The notes below the pieces were generated by a model, which worked only from the letters and a program-made list of their open reading frames with translations, was not told the DNA's origin and did no database searches. Of a stretch of DNA of 64,000 nt, positions 35,003 through 46,051 are shown in pieces. The first letter of the stretch is position 1. Each line of letters begins with the position of its first letter. Location of the stretch: positions 439,319 to 503,318 of the forward strand of contig BQUP01000011.1 of the NCBI GenBank assembly GCA_022835595.1. Direction: 5' to 3'. The DNA is from Cystobasidium ongulense. Taxonomy: Eukaryota > Basidiomycota > Cystobasidiomycetes > Cystobasidiales > Cystobasidiaceae. Position numbers and translations under genes: made by a program.

Positions 35003-36861
35003 ATGGCAATGGCGCAGAACGGGTCTACGAAGCCTTTCAGGGTTGCAATCATAGGCGGCGGTATAGCTGGACTCTCTCTTGCGAAGGGTCTGCTCGAACA
35101 GGTGCACAAGACTCAAGCCAACATTGATGTCCAGATCTACGAGCAAGCTCCCAAGTTTGGGGAAATTGGTGCAGGAGTGGCGTTCGGGCCGAATGGTACG
35201 CTGAGACATCCGCTATTACCCTTCTTGCTTCTGCTCTGATGGCTGTGTAACTGAACTGCTGTATCCTCCGTCAATCCTCGATTCCTTCTCTTGCAGCTCT
35301 AAAGACGCTCAAGGTGAGCTCACGGATGAAACATTCTCCGTGGAAACACCGTCTAAAAACATGGCTTCTGATTGTCACTGTAGCTCCTAGGACTAGAAGC
35401 CGAGCTGAAGGTCCTAGGCCAATGCCCAAAAGAAACGGAAGATATCTGGTTCGAGTACCGCTATGCCTTGGCTGATCACGAAGCTCCGGGCGAGCTCATT
35501 ACTACGGTAACAGGCAAAGGAGCGGGCAAAGGCAATGTGCACAGGTGGGTTGTGAATGCTCATTCTCTGGAGATCTTTCCAGTGGTTTTCTTATCGTAAC
35601 GTCTTTGCTATCTAAGGGCGGACTTCCTCAACCACCTCATCAAGGTTATCCCCCCTACCAACTGCAACTTTGATCACCATTTGAGCAATTGTGAGTTTAG
35701 ATACCGGTGATATGGCGCATGCACATTAGCTGACTATACTCTCTTGTCGATTGGTAAACACCTCAGTCGAGGAAAGAGAAGATGGTGTAGAGCTGCGCTT
35801 CTCTAATGGAGAGACAGTACAAGCAGACCTCGTGCTAGCATGCGACGGTATCAAGAGCCCTACAAGAAAGTGCTTGTATTCGAAGCTTGGTCTAGGTGAC
35901 TCGGCACCTAAAGAAAAGTACTCGGAATGGATCGCTTGGAGAGGTCTCGTACCGGTCGACAAGTTCAACGCAAAGATGTCGATTCCGGGCACTGTTCCGA
36001 TTATGTGGTGCGGCTTGAACAGACATATTCTTGTAGGTACATTGTACAAATGAACCTAAACCAAGGCTGAGAAATCTTGCGTTACTTATATTCCAGACCT
36101 TCCCAGTCAAAGGAGGCGAGGTCGTCAATATCGTCGGTTTTGTCAGAGAGTAGGTGGCCCGTTCTCTCAATACAATAACCGCCATCAGAATATCGGGATT
36201 GTGCTGACAACATGTACAGTCCCCAACATGAAAAGATCAACGGGCAGACCGCACCATGGGCCGAACCCAGGCCACTCAGCGAAATGCTCGTAGACTTTGA
36301 GACGTTCCTACCTGAAATCAAGGATATGCTCCAGTGCATCGAGAATCCCTCCATTTGGGGCATTTTGTGAGTCGCGTGCTGAACAAGTAGTCAAATTGAT
36401 AATGACCAACAAATGCTAAGGTTGTTTCACGTTATGCACTTGTGTTATTCAGCGACCTGCCTCCATTGGATATCGTGTCAGGAGGTCGAATCATTCTGAC
36501 AGGAGACGCTGCACATGCGACCACACCTCATCAAGGTTCAGGTGCAGGACAAGCCATCGAAGATGCCCTGTTCCTATCACGAGCAGTCACTCATCCGACA
36601 GTCTACCAGAGCACATCACGTAAGAACCTAGAAGCCGCCATTGCTGTCTACAACTCTTACCGAAAGGAAAGGGCTGCAAAAGTACAGATCACGAGTGCAC
36701 AAGCCGGATTACTATATGAAGGTCAAGGCGTAGGAGGTGAAGGACACGACAGGGAGAAAATGAAGCAGAATCTCGATAACAGAATGAAATGGATTTGGGA
36801 CTATGATATCGAAGGCAACTTGGAAAAGATGTGTCAAGAACTTGATCGTTTACCTAAGTAA
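35003..36861 (+). CDS. FAD-dependent monooxygenase, salicylate-hydroxylase-like, 439 aa
   Basis: Flavoprotein aromatic hydroxylase using NAD(P)H and oxygen. Exons: 35003..35195, 35297..35313 (17 nt), 35384..35544, 35617..35690, 35767..36032, 36097..36149, 36220..36366, 36453..36861. The FAD-binding fold at the N-terminus is VAIIGGGIAGLSLAKGL. The DG motif is LVLACDGIKSPTRK, and the GD motif is RIILTGDAAHATTPHQGSGA, with the usual GQAIEDA. Length fits the salicylate 1-monooxygenase group. The 17-nt exon encodes ALKTLK and keeps the family's residues FGPNALKTLKLLGL continuous. With the divergent aldehyde dehydrogenase it could carry out salicylaldehyde to salicylate to catechol, but the substrate is inferred only from family resemblance. 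Confidence 0.9.
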
Positions 36862-37099
36862 GGTCTAAGGATCTTTTAATGAACATCTTTCATTGTGTTA
36901 AAGTAGTAGTACGAATCTGAATGCTTCAACGATGCTCTTATTAATAGTGGCAAGCACGCTCCCGGTCATTTCTCTTGCCATATTTCCGATGTGAAAGGGA
37001 GATGCTGGCTTAAAAAAAAACAAGGAGCATCTATGATACATCGTTTTACAGGCTGACCGGGCTCTTGCGCGGCATCACACACTGATGTAAAACACGCAG

Positions 37100-37918
37100 T
37101 CAATTCATTCGAATAGCCATACATCCTACCAGAGCGGACCAAGCTAGAGCAAAGAGGATTTGTCGGACTAGATGTGCTTTCTCCCAGAAGTGGAGAAGAT
37201 TGTTCAGCTCAGCTGCAGGAAACAGAGAAAAAAGGGATGAGCATATTCAGGTGTGATAATGCTAGTGTCAATTAGTAGAAGACGCAGCTTGGCGTACCTT
37301 TCGCCGCTGTTTCATCGCTTTTCTCGTTCCATTTGAGCAGTTTGCGATTAGTAGGCATCAGAGCGAAATCTTGCGCCATGAACAGTTAGGAAACCATTAG
37401 CATCCAGTAAAGCTGGCATGATCGTACGATAAACCCACTTGTGTATGGTCCAACGATAAACAGACACGCGAAAGCAACTATTGACAGTGTTCTTTCTGTA
37501 CTTCTTGGGGTTGCGTTGTACGCGATGGTGGCGAGTGCGGGAAGAGTAGCGACAGAATTGACAATCATATCATTCTGAAACAAAGAATATCCCAATTATT
37601 TCACACTTGAGCTTTTGCGTACGATGAGTTCCGTCAAGACTTACTTTTGCTCGGTTGAAAAAGGGCGCGAATAAAGCTAGCTTTTGCAAGTCTGTAAGCT
37701 TTTCCTTAACTGGTAGCCTTTCGGTAAGTAGTGGCATAACACCCCATCTTCCAGTAGCTGTATTAGATCATTAATGGAGGTATAGAACGCTCTTAATTAA
37801 CCTTTCGCGACTGTACGTGGTCGAGGCACACTGACGACCCACCCAAATTCCCAAACAGCGGGTAGCTTAGGCCGAAGAGTGATACGCCGTATGCAGCAAG
37901 CAGACCGTTAGAGAGCAT
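37100..37918 (-). CDS. DUF1772 / anthrone-oxygenase-like membrane protein, 169 aa
   Basis: Small four-helix membrane protein of the DUF1772 family, which includes anthrone oxygenases of fungal polyketide pathways and many uncharacterised members. Exons: 37918..37843, 37757..37645, 37574..37439, 37369..37298, 37212..37100. Helices are LLAAYGVSLFGLSYPLF, VATLPALATIAYNA, TLSIVAFACLFIVGPYT and VRQILFALAWSALVGCMAI. The hallmark PTNRKLLKWNE ... LHFWEKAHLVRQ is present. It lies close to the monooxygenase and aldehyde dehydrogenase, as expected for a small aromatic or polyketide pathway. The exon 3-4 junction uses a weaker CAAG acceptor, also conserved in the fragment at 19.7 kb. The start ATG follows no upstream in-frame ATG in the exon. 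Confidence 0.85.
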
Positions 37919-38278
37919 GATGAGTGTTGGTAGAGAGCCTCTCTTTGAAGATGAGATGCGAGAGAGTCGGTCGAGGTGCAAGCTTTGTAGGGAAGCGAGA
38001 CGCGTGCGACAGTTAGCGGCGTGACAAAGGTGCGGCCGGAGATACGGGGCGCAGCATAGAAATCATTAAGGTAACTACATTGCCATAGTTAGAAGTACGA
38101 TTCATCGACGAGGACGGCATATTAGTGGAGGAGGGAGTCTATGGCTACATGGGAAGTGTTGGAAGGTACTACTACCCCCAGCGAACGAACGACGAGCGTG
38201 GTGATCGAGGGTTTGGGTGGAATAGCTACATGTGTACAGTGAAGTGAAGGGTGTACGCAGGAGAAACCCGACTTTGTT
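37919..38278. other. Intergenic region
   Basis: Upstream region of the DUF1772 gene and 3' flank of the small basic gene. Nothing was recognised beyond ordinary promoter-like sequence. Confidence 0.35.
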
Positions 38279-38792
38279 TCAATAAGGCTGAGGAGCAGTC
38301 TTGGAGGTAGCTCTACCGCCAGCATGCCACTTTCCTCGGAGCCTTGCGATTCTGGCGCTCATGCCACGCTGGGGAGGAGTTTTGCCCTGATCATAACAAA
38401 CGAATGTCAGATATGGACATCAGCGACGTGATTTACGAAATGACCTACCCTCTCTCTGAGCTCGCTCTGTGCTTGACGTGCTCCCTTCTCGGTAGTGCGG
38501 GGGCTATTGATCTTGGTCTGTGATAAAGAGCAGTGGCGGAGAAAGAACACGTGAGCACGAGGGGCGCTTGGACACACCATTAAGAAGGCTACACAGAAAG
38601 TTGTGAAGATAAATGGAGACACACCTCCAAAGCCTGATTGGTATGGTCAGGGTGGAGTCGTCTGAGGAAACCTCCCTTTCGCTTGGTAGTGCCAGTTCCT
38701 CCAGACATTGTAGATGCCGAAGTGGGGTGGGTGACGGAAGTGCGCCCAGTCGAGGTGGTCCTGGTTGTATCGTTTGATTTGCGGTTGAACAT
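38279..38792 (-). CDS. Small basic protein of unknown function, 114 aa
   Basis: Three exons join in frame: 38792..38625, 38517..38449, 38386..38279, all with GT...AG borders. The product is rich in T, S, R and K, with an N-terminal low-complexity T/S/G stretch (residues 8-36), a central QALETKINSPRTTEKGARQA and a basic C-terminus RGMSARIARLRGKWHAGGRA. There is no signal peptide or membrane segment. I do not recognise the family. Three consistent splice junctions and strong positive charge argue for a real gene, possibly binding nucleic acid; this is inference only. Confidence 0.6.
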
Positions 38793-39708
38793 GGTTGCTG
38801 TGGCTGTTGTGTTGAAAGCGTTGATTGGAAGAGAGAGAAGGAAGAAGAGACTTGTCTGGAAGGTGAAGACTGTTCAGCTGCGAAGCTTGTCAGGCCAAGA
38901 CGTCATTTCCGTTGGGAAGGTGTACAAACAAAAGACGACATGAGACATGTAGCAGCTTCTACTTCATTGACGCACTATATGTACAGTGCACGATTTCAGA
39001 GAATTGATTGTGATTGTACGAAGTTCTCTGGAATTCCTCAGGTCGGATTAATACGACATACTAGGTCGTACTTTACAGCTTGAAACTCAGCGAAAACGGT
39101 AAGCTGAAACGCTCCCGAGAAAGTGTCATAGATGCGTCACCCGGTGGAGGGCTTGATGGTGCATCCGGTGAAGCAGATCAAATTGTCGTAAGTCTGTAGC
39201 CCACGCCGTCAGCTGCGTCTTATCATTGTGTTTGTAGCATGTGAGTTTACGTGCACGTGCCCAGAAATGGCAGAATGCCGAGACCACTATCGTGGGCCAT
39301 CTATATGATCCCCCCCAGATGCCTTGAGCTCGACGTACTAGCTCTTGCACGTCTTCATCTTTACATCCTGCATTTCCCAAAGCTTGAGCTGTGTTGAATG
39401 TACTCGAGTGTGTTCGAGTTCGATAGCAGTGTCTATGCGAGTAATATCACGTTGCAGAACTTGATTGAGGGTCTCACCACCATGGGTTCTCGAAGAATCA
39501 CGAGCAGAACACAGCTTATATTGTTTAGCTGCAGATTCTCACCAAAAGCATCAAGTGTTGATATCGCCAGCTGCTAAATTCTCAATTCAGCTGAGGCATT
39601 ATAATCTTTTCATTTCTTGACCACCACGTCAGTTCGCCGCGGCAGTTGGTACGCTTGGCCTGGCAGGTCACGACCACTCAGTTCAACTCCAACCAAACGT
39701 TCAAGACT
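38793..39708. other. Intergenic region upstream of phospholipase D
   Basis: About 0.9 kb between divergent genes. An 84-codon minus-strand open frame (39126-39380) has no family resemblance and I do not call it. The promoters of the phospholipase D gene and the small basic gene must lie here. Confidence 0.4.
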
Positions 39709-42700
39709 ATGCCTGACGGTGATCTGGCCTCTGTGGTGCTCGAGGCTGCACGCAGAGAGCGAGCAAAGCAAGATGCTGGACAGTCGTCTGCGTTTGCAAA
39801 TGGCCATGCCAACACCCACGACAACACGTCGACGATGGTGAACGGCAGCAAGAATGAGAATGATCAAGCGAAGGACAAAGGCAAAGGCAAAGGCAAAGGC
39901 AAAGCGAAGGAGAACGGACATGCCCATCCAGCCCATCAACAAGGCAATGGATTCCTAGAGCCACCTAAAGGACCCACTGTCTACGACCGAAACTTGACCT
40001 CTTCACCTGAGCCATTGGCGCCTGAACACAGTACCAACACTTCCGATCACGCGCAGCCCTCACAGGCGAATGGGTCAATACCCCAGCCAGGAGCAGCGGC
40101 AGCAGCAGAGAACGATGGTGCTGCTCGAGGTGTCCAAAAGAATCGTTCCAAGCAGCCACCTGCTAAGAAGAGACCAGCTGCACGCGCGGGTCCGTCAGCG
40201 CGCAAGTTCTCGTCTGCATTCTTTGGTGCCCATGGCTCGGGTTCGGGCTCCAATACTCCCTCCAGAGTCAATAAATACAATGCGATGAAACCATATACAA
40301 GTGAAAGCTCGATGGACATCGATGACCGAAATGTATCGGGCGCTTCAGATCACAACAAGGAGTTCGTAGACTTCTTTAGTGCGAGTCATGGTCAAAGTAG
40401 TGGCAGTAGACCTCCGAATCCTCAAAACTCTACAGATACAAAGGATTCGTCAACAGGACAAAGCACTTCTGGAAACAACGCATCTGGTCAGTCTAAAACT
40501 CGTGCTATGGAAAATCTGGGGAAGCCAGGACAGTCTTCAAATGGGGGAGGAGCAATGAGAGGTCCTTTCAGTCGCGTTGATAGTTCAAGAGGTCAGAGTC
40601 TGCTCACTAGGCGCCAGAGTATAGGTGGTGCAGATGCACACGACAAGAATGCGCATCGGCATGATCATAATCAACCGCAAGATTCCAATGGACAAAGGCG
40701 ATATAGCGTTAGTGGCGCAGCTCAACGCTTCAGTCATGCGTTGGGTGCATATGGCCATCCAAACGAAATGGATGGGTCAGGCGACGAAGAAGAGAGTGAT
40801 TTCGAAGGAAGACATGCCGGTCCAGCACACACTCCCGCCGGCGGTGGTAATGACAGGGAAACACAATTGAGCGATGTATCGCACAATTACGCATTACCCA
40901 AGCACGAGCAACAAGATGAAAATAGAGCAGGAGCGGGACGTCCAGCAAACAGACCTCAAGGCGTCTCCAGAAGGAGCAGCTATAGATCCCTCAACATTTT
41001 CAGACGATCACAAGGGCCAGGTGCTCCGGAAGAGTTTAGCGAACAACCAGATGGGGGAGATACTGGAGGAGAAGCCGCCACTAGACAACGTCCGGGTTTA
41101 TCTCGCTCAAACACGCAAACGGATGGACAAGCCGGAGTTGGCAAGAAGAGATGGGCTCAACTGAAACAAAAATTGAGACAGGAGAAAAAACCAGCTGAAC
41201 TTGATATGACTTTGAATGGACAAGAGCTCATCAACGATCTTTCATTAGGAATGATAAGCGTCATGATGCTTAAGATGGCCTTTGACAGAGATGAACATGA
41301 TCAGCATCGTGTGAGTAACTTCGCACGCACCTCCTATTCGCACCTTCTGATCTGTATTCTTGCTGTTCGTTGAATTAGATTCCAATCCTGCTCAACTACC
41401 TCAAACTTCGCATCACGGATTCAGTCTACCCCTTCCATCAGTCCCATGCACTATTCCGAATAGAACTAGAATACGGCGACGGCCTTCTGAAATGGGTCAT
41501 TTACCGAGAACTCCGCGACTTCGTAAACTTGCACACTCATTACAGAGTCGCGAATGTCACGAACTCACTGGAGCACTTCCCGCCTTTCCCAAAAGTGTCT
41601 ATTCCCTATTTCAACCTTCTACGCAAGGAGAGTAGGGAAAAAGGTAGATCTGTACCTGGAAAAGCCGAGTTTGCTAGAATGCAGAGAGAAGGACTGGAAA
41701 ATTACCTTCTTCAGTTGATCAGGGCAGTAGTGAGTGTAGTCGAATATCATACACTTATGGGTGCCGTAGAATGCATACTTATAACTCATGTGTACAGATG
41801 TTCCGACCTGAGGCGAACCGTCTTTGCAAGTTCCTAGAATTGTCAGCCATGTCGCTGGCACTCGCCACGAAAAGAGGCGGCTCACAAGGCAAGCAGGGCT
41901 ATTTGCGCGTTATGTCGACTGCTTCTAGGCATAAGCGACCTGGTCTACATCCCCTTGAAATGAAGAGACGCCATCAACCAAAGTGGTTTATGGTGAGGGA
42001 GAGTTACATTGTCTCGACGAGTGAACCTGCGGATGTGAGTTTCCCAAGTCTTTGACACGTTGAAAAGTGTTCAGTTTATCCTGACTATGTACATGCCCGG
42101 CGAAAGACAAATATCTGGGATGTGTTCCTCTTCGATAGTGACTTCCAAATAGAACGGCCGAAAAGGCTGTATCGACAAGGACTTGGCTTATTTGCCGACG
42201 CTAAGCAAAAGACCGAGACGAAGGATCCTCGAGAAGAACACAAAGAATATTTGCCGGATTATCAAGAATTCGAAGGTTTCGAAGGCAGATCCGGCGGTGC
42301 AGTTGGCGATCCGAATGATCCTTCCTTGACAACCATGGCCAAGGATGATCCCCAAGATCTAAAAAATGCTAGTGCTCACACTTTCTACATCCGTAACGCG
42401 GAGAGAAAGCTGAAACTGGTCGCTAAGAGCGAAAGGCAGATGGATCAGTTCATTGCTAGTATTGAGAAAATGTCCAGCAAAACTATATGGACCAGTCGAA
42501 ATCGTTTCAGCAGCTTTGCACCCATCAGGATGAATTGCTCTGCACAATGGCTTGTTGACGGTGTAAGTAACTCCCCGAAGCATTTGTTTCGAAACAAACT
42601 GACACTATCGATACAGCGCGATTATTACTGGAACCTATCACGAGCAGTCCTGCTCGCAAAGGAATCGATTTACATACACGACTGGTGGCTTAGTCCAGAA

Positions 42701-45700
42701 CTCTACCTACGCCGACCGCCTGCTGAGAATGGGCGCTGGCGCCTCGATCGGTTATTGCAGAAGAAAGCGGAAGAAGGCGTAAAAATTTTCATTATCATCT
42801 ACAATGAAGTGTCAAATGATTTTACACCCGTTGATTCTGCGTATACGAAACACCGCCTACTTGATCTTCATCCGAATATCATGGTTCAACGGTCGCCCAA
42901 CCACGCTCAGACACGCACTCTGCTGTGGTCACACGTAAGTATAGTCTTTCTGGTGGAGTGTACCATCTGTTGACGATCTCCTTCCGCAGCACGAGAAAAT
43001 GTGTGTTATAGACGAGACAATCGGCTTTATGGGTGGTTTGGATCTGTGCTTCGGACGATGGGACACTCCTGCTCATGTCCTACTTGATGATGGACCGGAA
43101 GTCAAGGATGACCTTGACTTGCCAGGGCACGAAGCAGAGAGAAGGGAAACCGACCGCACTCAGATTTGGCCAGGCAAGGACTATGCGTAAGCTAACTCGA
43201 AGAAAATGTTACCTACCTTGGCTAATCCCTTATTTGAAACGCAGCAATTCGCGAGTAACGGACTTTTATAATCTCAATAAGCCATTCGAAGATATGTTTG
43301 ATCGCACTAAAACGCCACGAGAGCCTTGGCATGACATTGGCTTGCAAGTCATAGGTCATCCAGCCAAAGACCTTTGCCGTCACTTCGTTCAACGGTATGT
43401 CTCCACAGCTCCTGCGTGGTATCTTCCTTCTAACGTCCTGTATACAGATGGAACATGCTTCTTCGTATCAAAAACCATACACGGTACATGCCATTCTTGC
43501 TGCCACCTTCCGACTTCACACCTCGGGAGCTCGAAAACTACCAGCTATCAGGAACATGCGAAGTGCAAATCTGTCGCTCCTCGGGTCCCTGGTCAATAGG
43601 TACTCCCAACAAGACTGAACATTCTATACAAACAGCGTATCTGTATGCAATCCAAAGTTCAAAGCATTTCGTCTACATCGAAAATCAATTCTTCATCACA
43701 AGTACGACTGTCGCTGGAACAGCAATCGAAAACAACATTGGCAATGCGCTGGTCGAGCGTATCCAGCGAGCACACAACGAGGGAACGCCTTGGCGTGCCA
43801 TGATTCTGATTCCCCTGGAGCCAGGCTATCCAATGCCCGTAGATCATCCAGACGCCGGCTCTGTCCGACTCATTATGGAATGCCAATTCCAGAGTATGTG
43901 CCGAGGAGAGAACTCCATCTTTGCAAGACTTCGTCGCGATGGCATAGACCCGAACGAGTACATCAGCTTCTACAGCATTCGCAGCTGGGCGAGGATGGCA
44001 GACGGCTCTCTTTCCACCTGCGGCATCTATATACACGCCAAGTGCATGGTCGTCGATGATCGGATCGCCATCATTGGATCTGCAAACATCAATGAGCGTT
44101 CGCAGCGTGGCGACCGAGACTCCGAGCTGGCATGCGTCATTCGAGACACAGACATGATTGATAGCACAATGGCAGGTAAACCTTTCAAGGTCGGCCGATT
44201 TGCTCATTCCCTCCGCGTGCGACTCATGCGAGAACATCTTGGGATTGATGTTGATGCTGTAGAGGAGGAAGAAGTCAATATGGATCTATTTAATCGCAAA
44301 CCAGTGGAGTCTGAAAACGACCAGGAGCCTTGGGACCCAATGAGCGAGCAGAAGCAAAACAATGAGGATATAACTACAGGTGCTCGACACCATACCCGTT
44401 ATCGTGAGCAATTGAAGAAGGGAGGAAAACTCGCTGGTGACTTGGCCGACGGCGCTTTGCAAGCTGTTGGTATGGGTGCAGACAAGGTAATGCCAGATGT
44501 CAAGAACGGCATTGTACAAAAGGCAGAGGAAAGAGTAGATGGAGCGAAGGCGTACACAACTATGACTCAAGAGGGCAAGCCTACCTCCGGTGACCTTGTC
44601 GTATCGGGTCACCAAGAGGGTAAAGGAGTTGCCAGTGCAGTAGTACCCACACTTGAAGAGAAAGTCCTGGCCGAATCTGGCGCCCTAGACCAGCAGGATC
44701 CTGGCAAGTCCCCGGAAGACAAAGGAACCGGTGGCAAAAACCAATTTGCGCCAAGACACGAGCAGAACCTGTCACCACCACCTGAAGGGCAAGCAACAGG
44801 ACGCCATAAAAACAATAAAGGGGAAAGCATGGATAATCTGAGCAAGACTGCCCATGAGCCTACTACACAAGGAGGATCTGGCATTCACGACACGAGAGAT
44901 CTAGCGAAAAAAGAACCGAGCAGTCGTGAGGATGCTGCAACACCAGACGAGATCAAGCACGCTCACAAAGCTACAGAGGATGACACGAAGCTCAACTCTC
45001 AGGAGAATCAGGATGAAGCCAAGGACATGGCAGAACGCGTCAAATCTGACACCACCGAGAACACACGCCACGCACGTGCCGATAGTAACGCTACTGCAGC
45101 CACGAGATTTTCTGCTAAAGATGGTGTTGATGACGCTGGCGCCGGAGCGGACGAGAAAAAGCATTGGGGTAATGAGCAGAATGCAAATTCGAACAAGGCA
45201 ACCGATGTTATGCGTAAGAGTATAGCAGCCAAGATGAATGCATATAGTCTTCCGACGAAAGCACCTGTCATCGATTCGAAAAAGTTCGCGGATCCCCTCA
45301 TCGACTCGTTCTACAAGGACATGTGGATGGCTGCTGCAGTTCGCAATACGGAGATTTATAGAAAGGTTTTCCGTTGCACTCCAGACGATCTTGTCACTAC
45401 CTGGGCCATGATGAAGGAATGGACAGCCTGGGGCAAGCGACACGAAAAGCCAATTCGCACTTCACCTAGTTCTCTCGGCCGGGATACTACTTCCGGTGGA
45501 CCTGGAGGTCCACCACCACCAACTGAAGAAGATATTATGAACGACGGGAAGCGAACTAGATCGCCGACTGAGGTACAGCAGGAAGTAGCAGATCAGAAAA
45601 AGAAGGCCAAAGCGCATTTGGAGGAATCGTTCAGCGAGGAAGAGATCGAACAGATGGCTGCTCTCCTAGGTGAAGCAACCGGTCACCTCGTGGTTTACCC

Positions 45701-45847
45701 CACTCGCTTCCTTGAAGGAGAATCATCAGGCCAAAGTGAGTGATAGTCTCAATGAGTGATTCCGTAACACCATTGATTGACCTTTTTCCCTTTTCAGACT
45801 TCCTATGGTCCAAAGACAGAATACCACCCATTGCAATTTACGACTGA
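39709..45847 (+). CDS. SPO14: Phospholipase D with PX and PH domains (Spo14/PLD1 type), 1882 aa
   Basis: Hydrolyses phosphatidylcholine to phosphatidic acid on internal membranes, with roles in vesicle traffic and, in yeast, sporulation. Exons: 39709..41310, 41379..41729, 41798..42034, 42107..42562, 42617..42934, 42990..43186, 43245..43394, 43448..45735, 45798..45847. Residues 1-500 are disordered and Q/S/G-rich, including a KGKGKGKGK run. PX-like residues are about 535-665, and PH about 670-860 with PKWFMVRESYIVSTSEPADT|NIWDVFLFDSDF spliced at a CGAAAG acceptor. The two HKD motifs are HEKMCVIDETIGFMGGLD (about residue 990) and HAKCMVVDDRIAIIGSANI (about 1300). A disordered insert of roughly 270 residues lies between HKD2 and the C-terminal block DSFYKDMWMAAAVRNTEIYR. 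The end FLWSKDRIPPIAIYD is the conserved PLD C-terminus. Identity is certain; the linkers are unusually long. Confidence 0.95.
39881..39905 (+). repeat. AAAGGC tandem hexamer in the phospholipase D gene
   Basis: Four near-perfect copies of a six-base unit encode alternating Lys-Gly in the disordered N-terminus, a likely length-variable coding microsatellite. Confidence 0.8.
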
Positions 45848-46051
45848 AAGCACGTACGGATCAATAGCATCGCCTAAGTCCACACAATATACCCGTTTTT
45901 TGTGCACATGTAGCATTTGACCCATATACCCTACTGGTTCACCTTTCGCATTCAGAAGTGGGACCACGACCTTTCTACACCATTCACTCTACGATACACG
46001 AGGAAATTCTATTTTACATGCAATCTCTGGATGACGAAGGTAGCAAGCGAG

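Noticed and set aside
39126-39380. 84-codon minus-strand open frame upstream of phospholipase D
   Set aside because: The sequence resembles no family, the composition is non-coding-like, and no exon continues it in frame.
39361-39560. Possible tRNA-like T-arm sequence (GTTCGA repeats)
   Set aside because: No acceptor stem, anticodon arm or D arm could be drawn around it.
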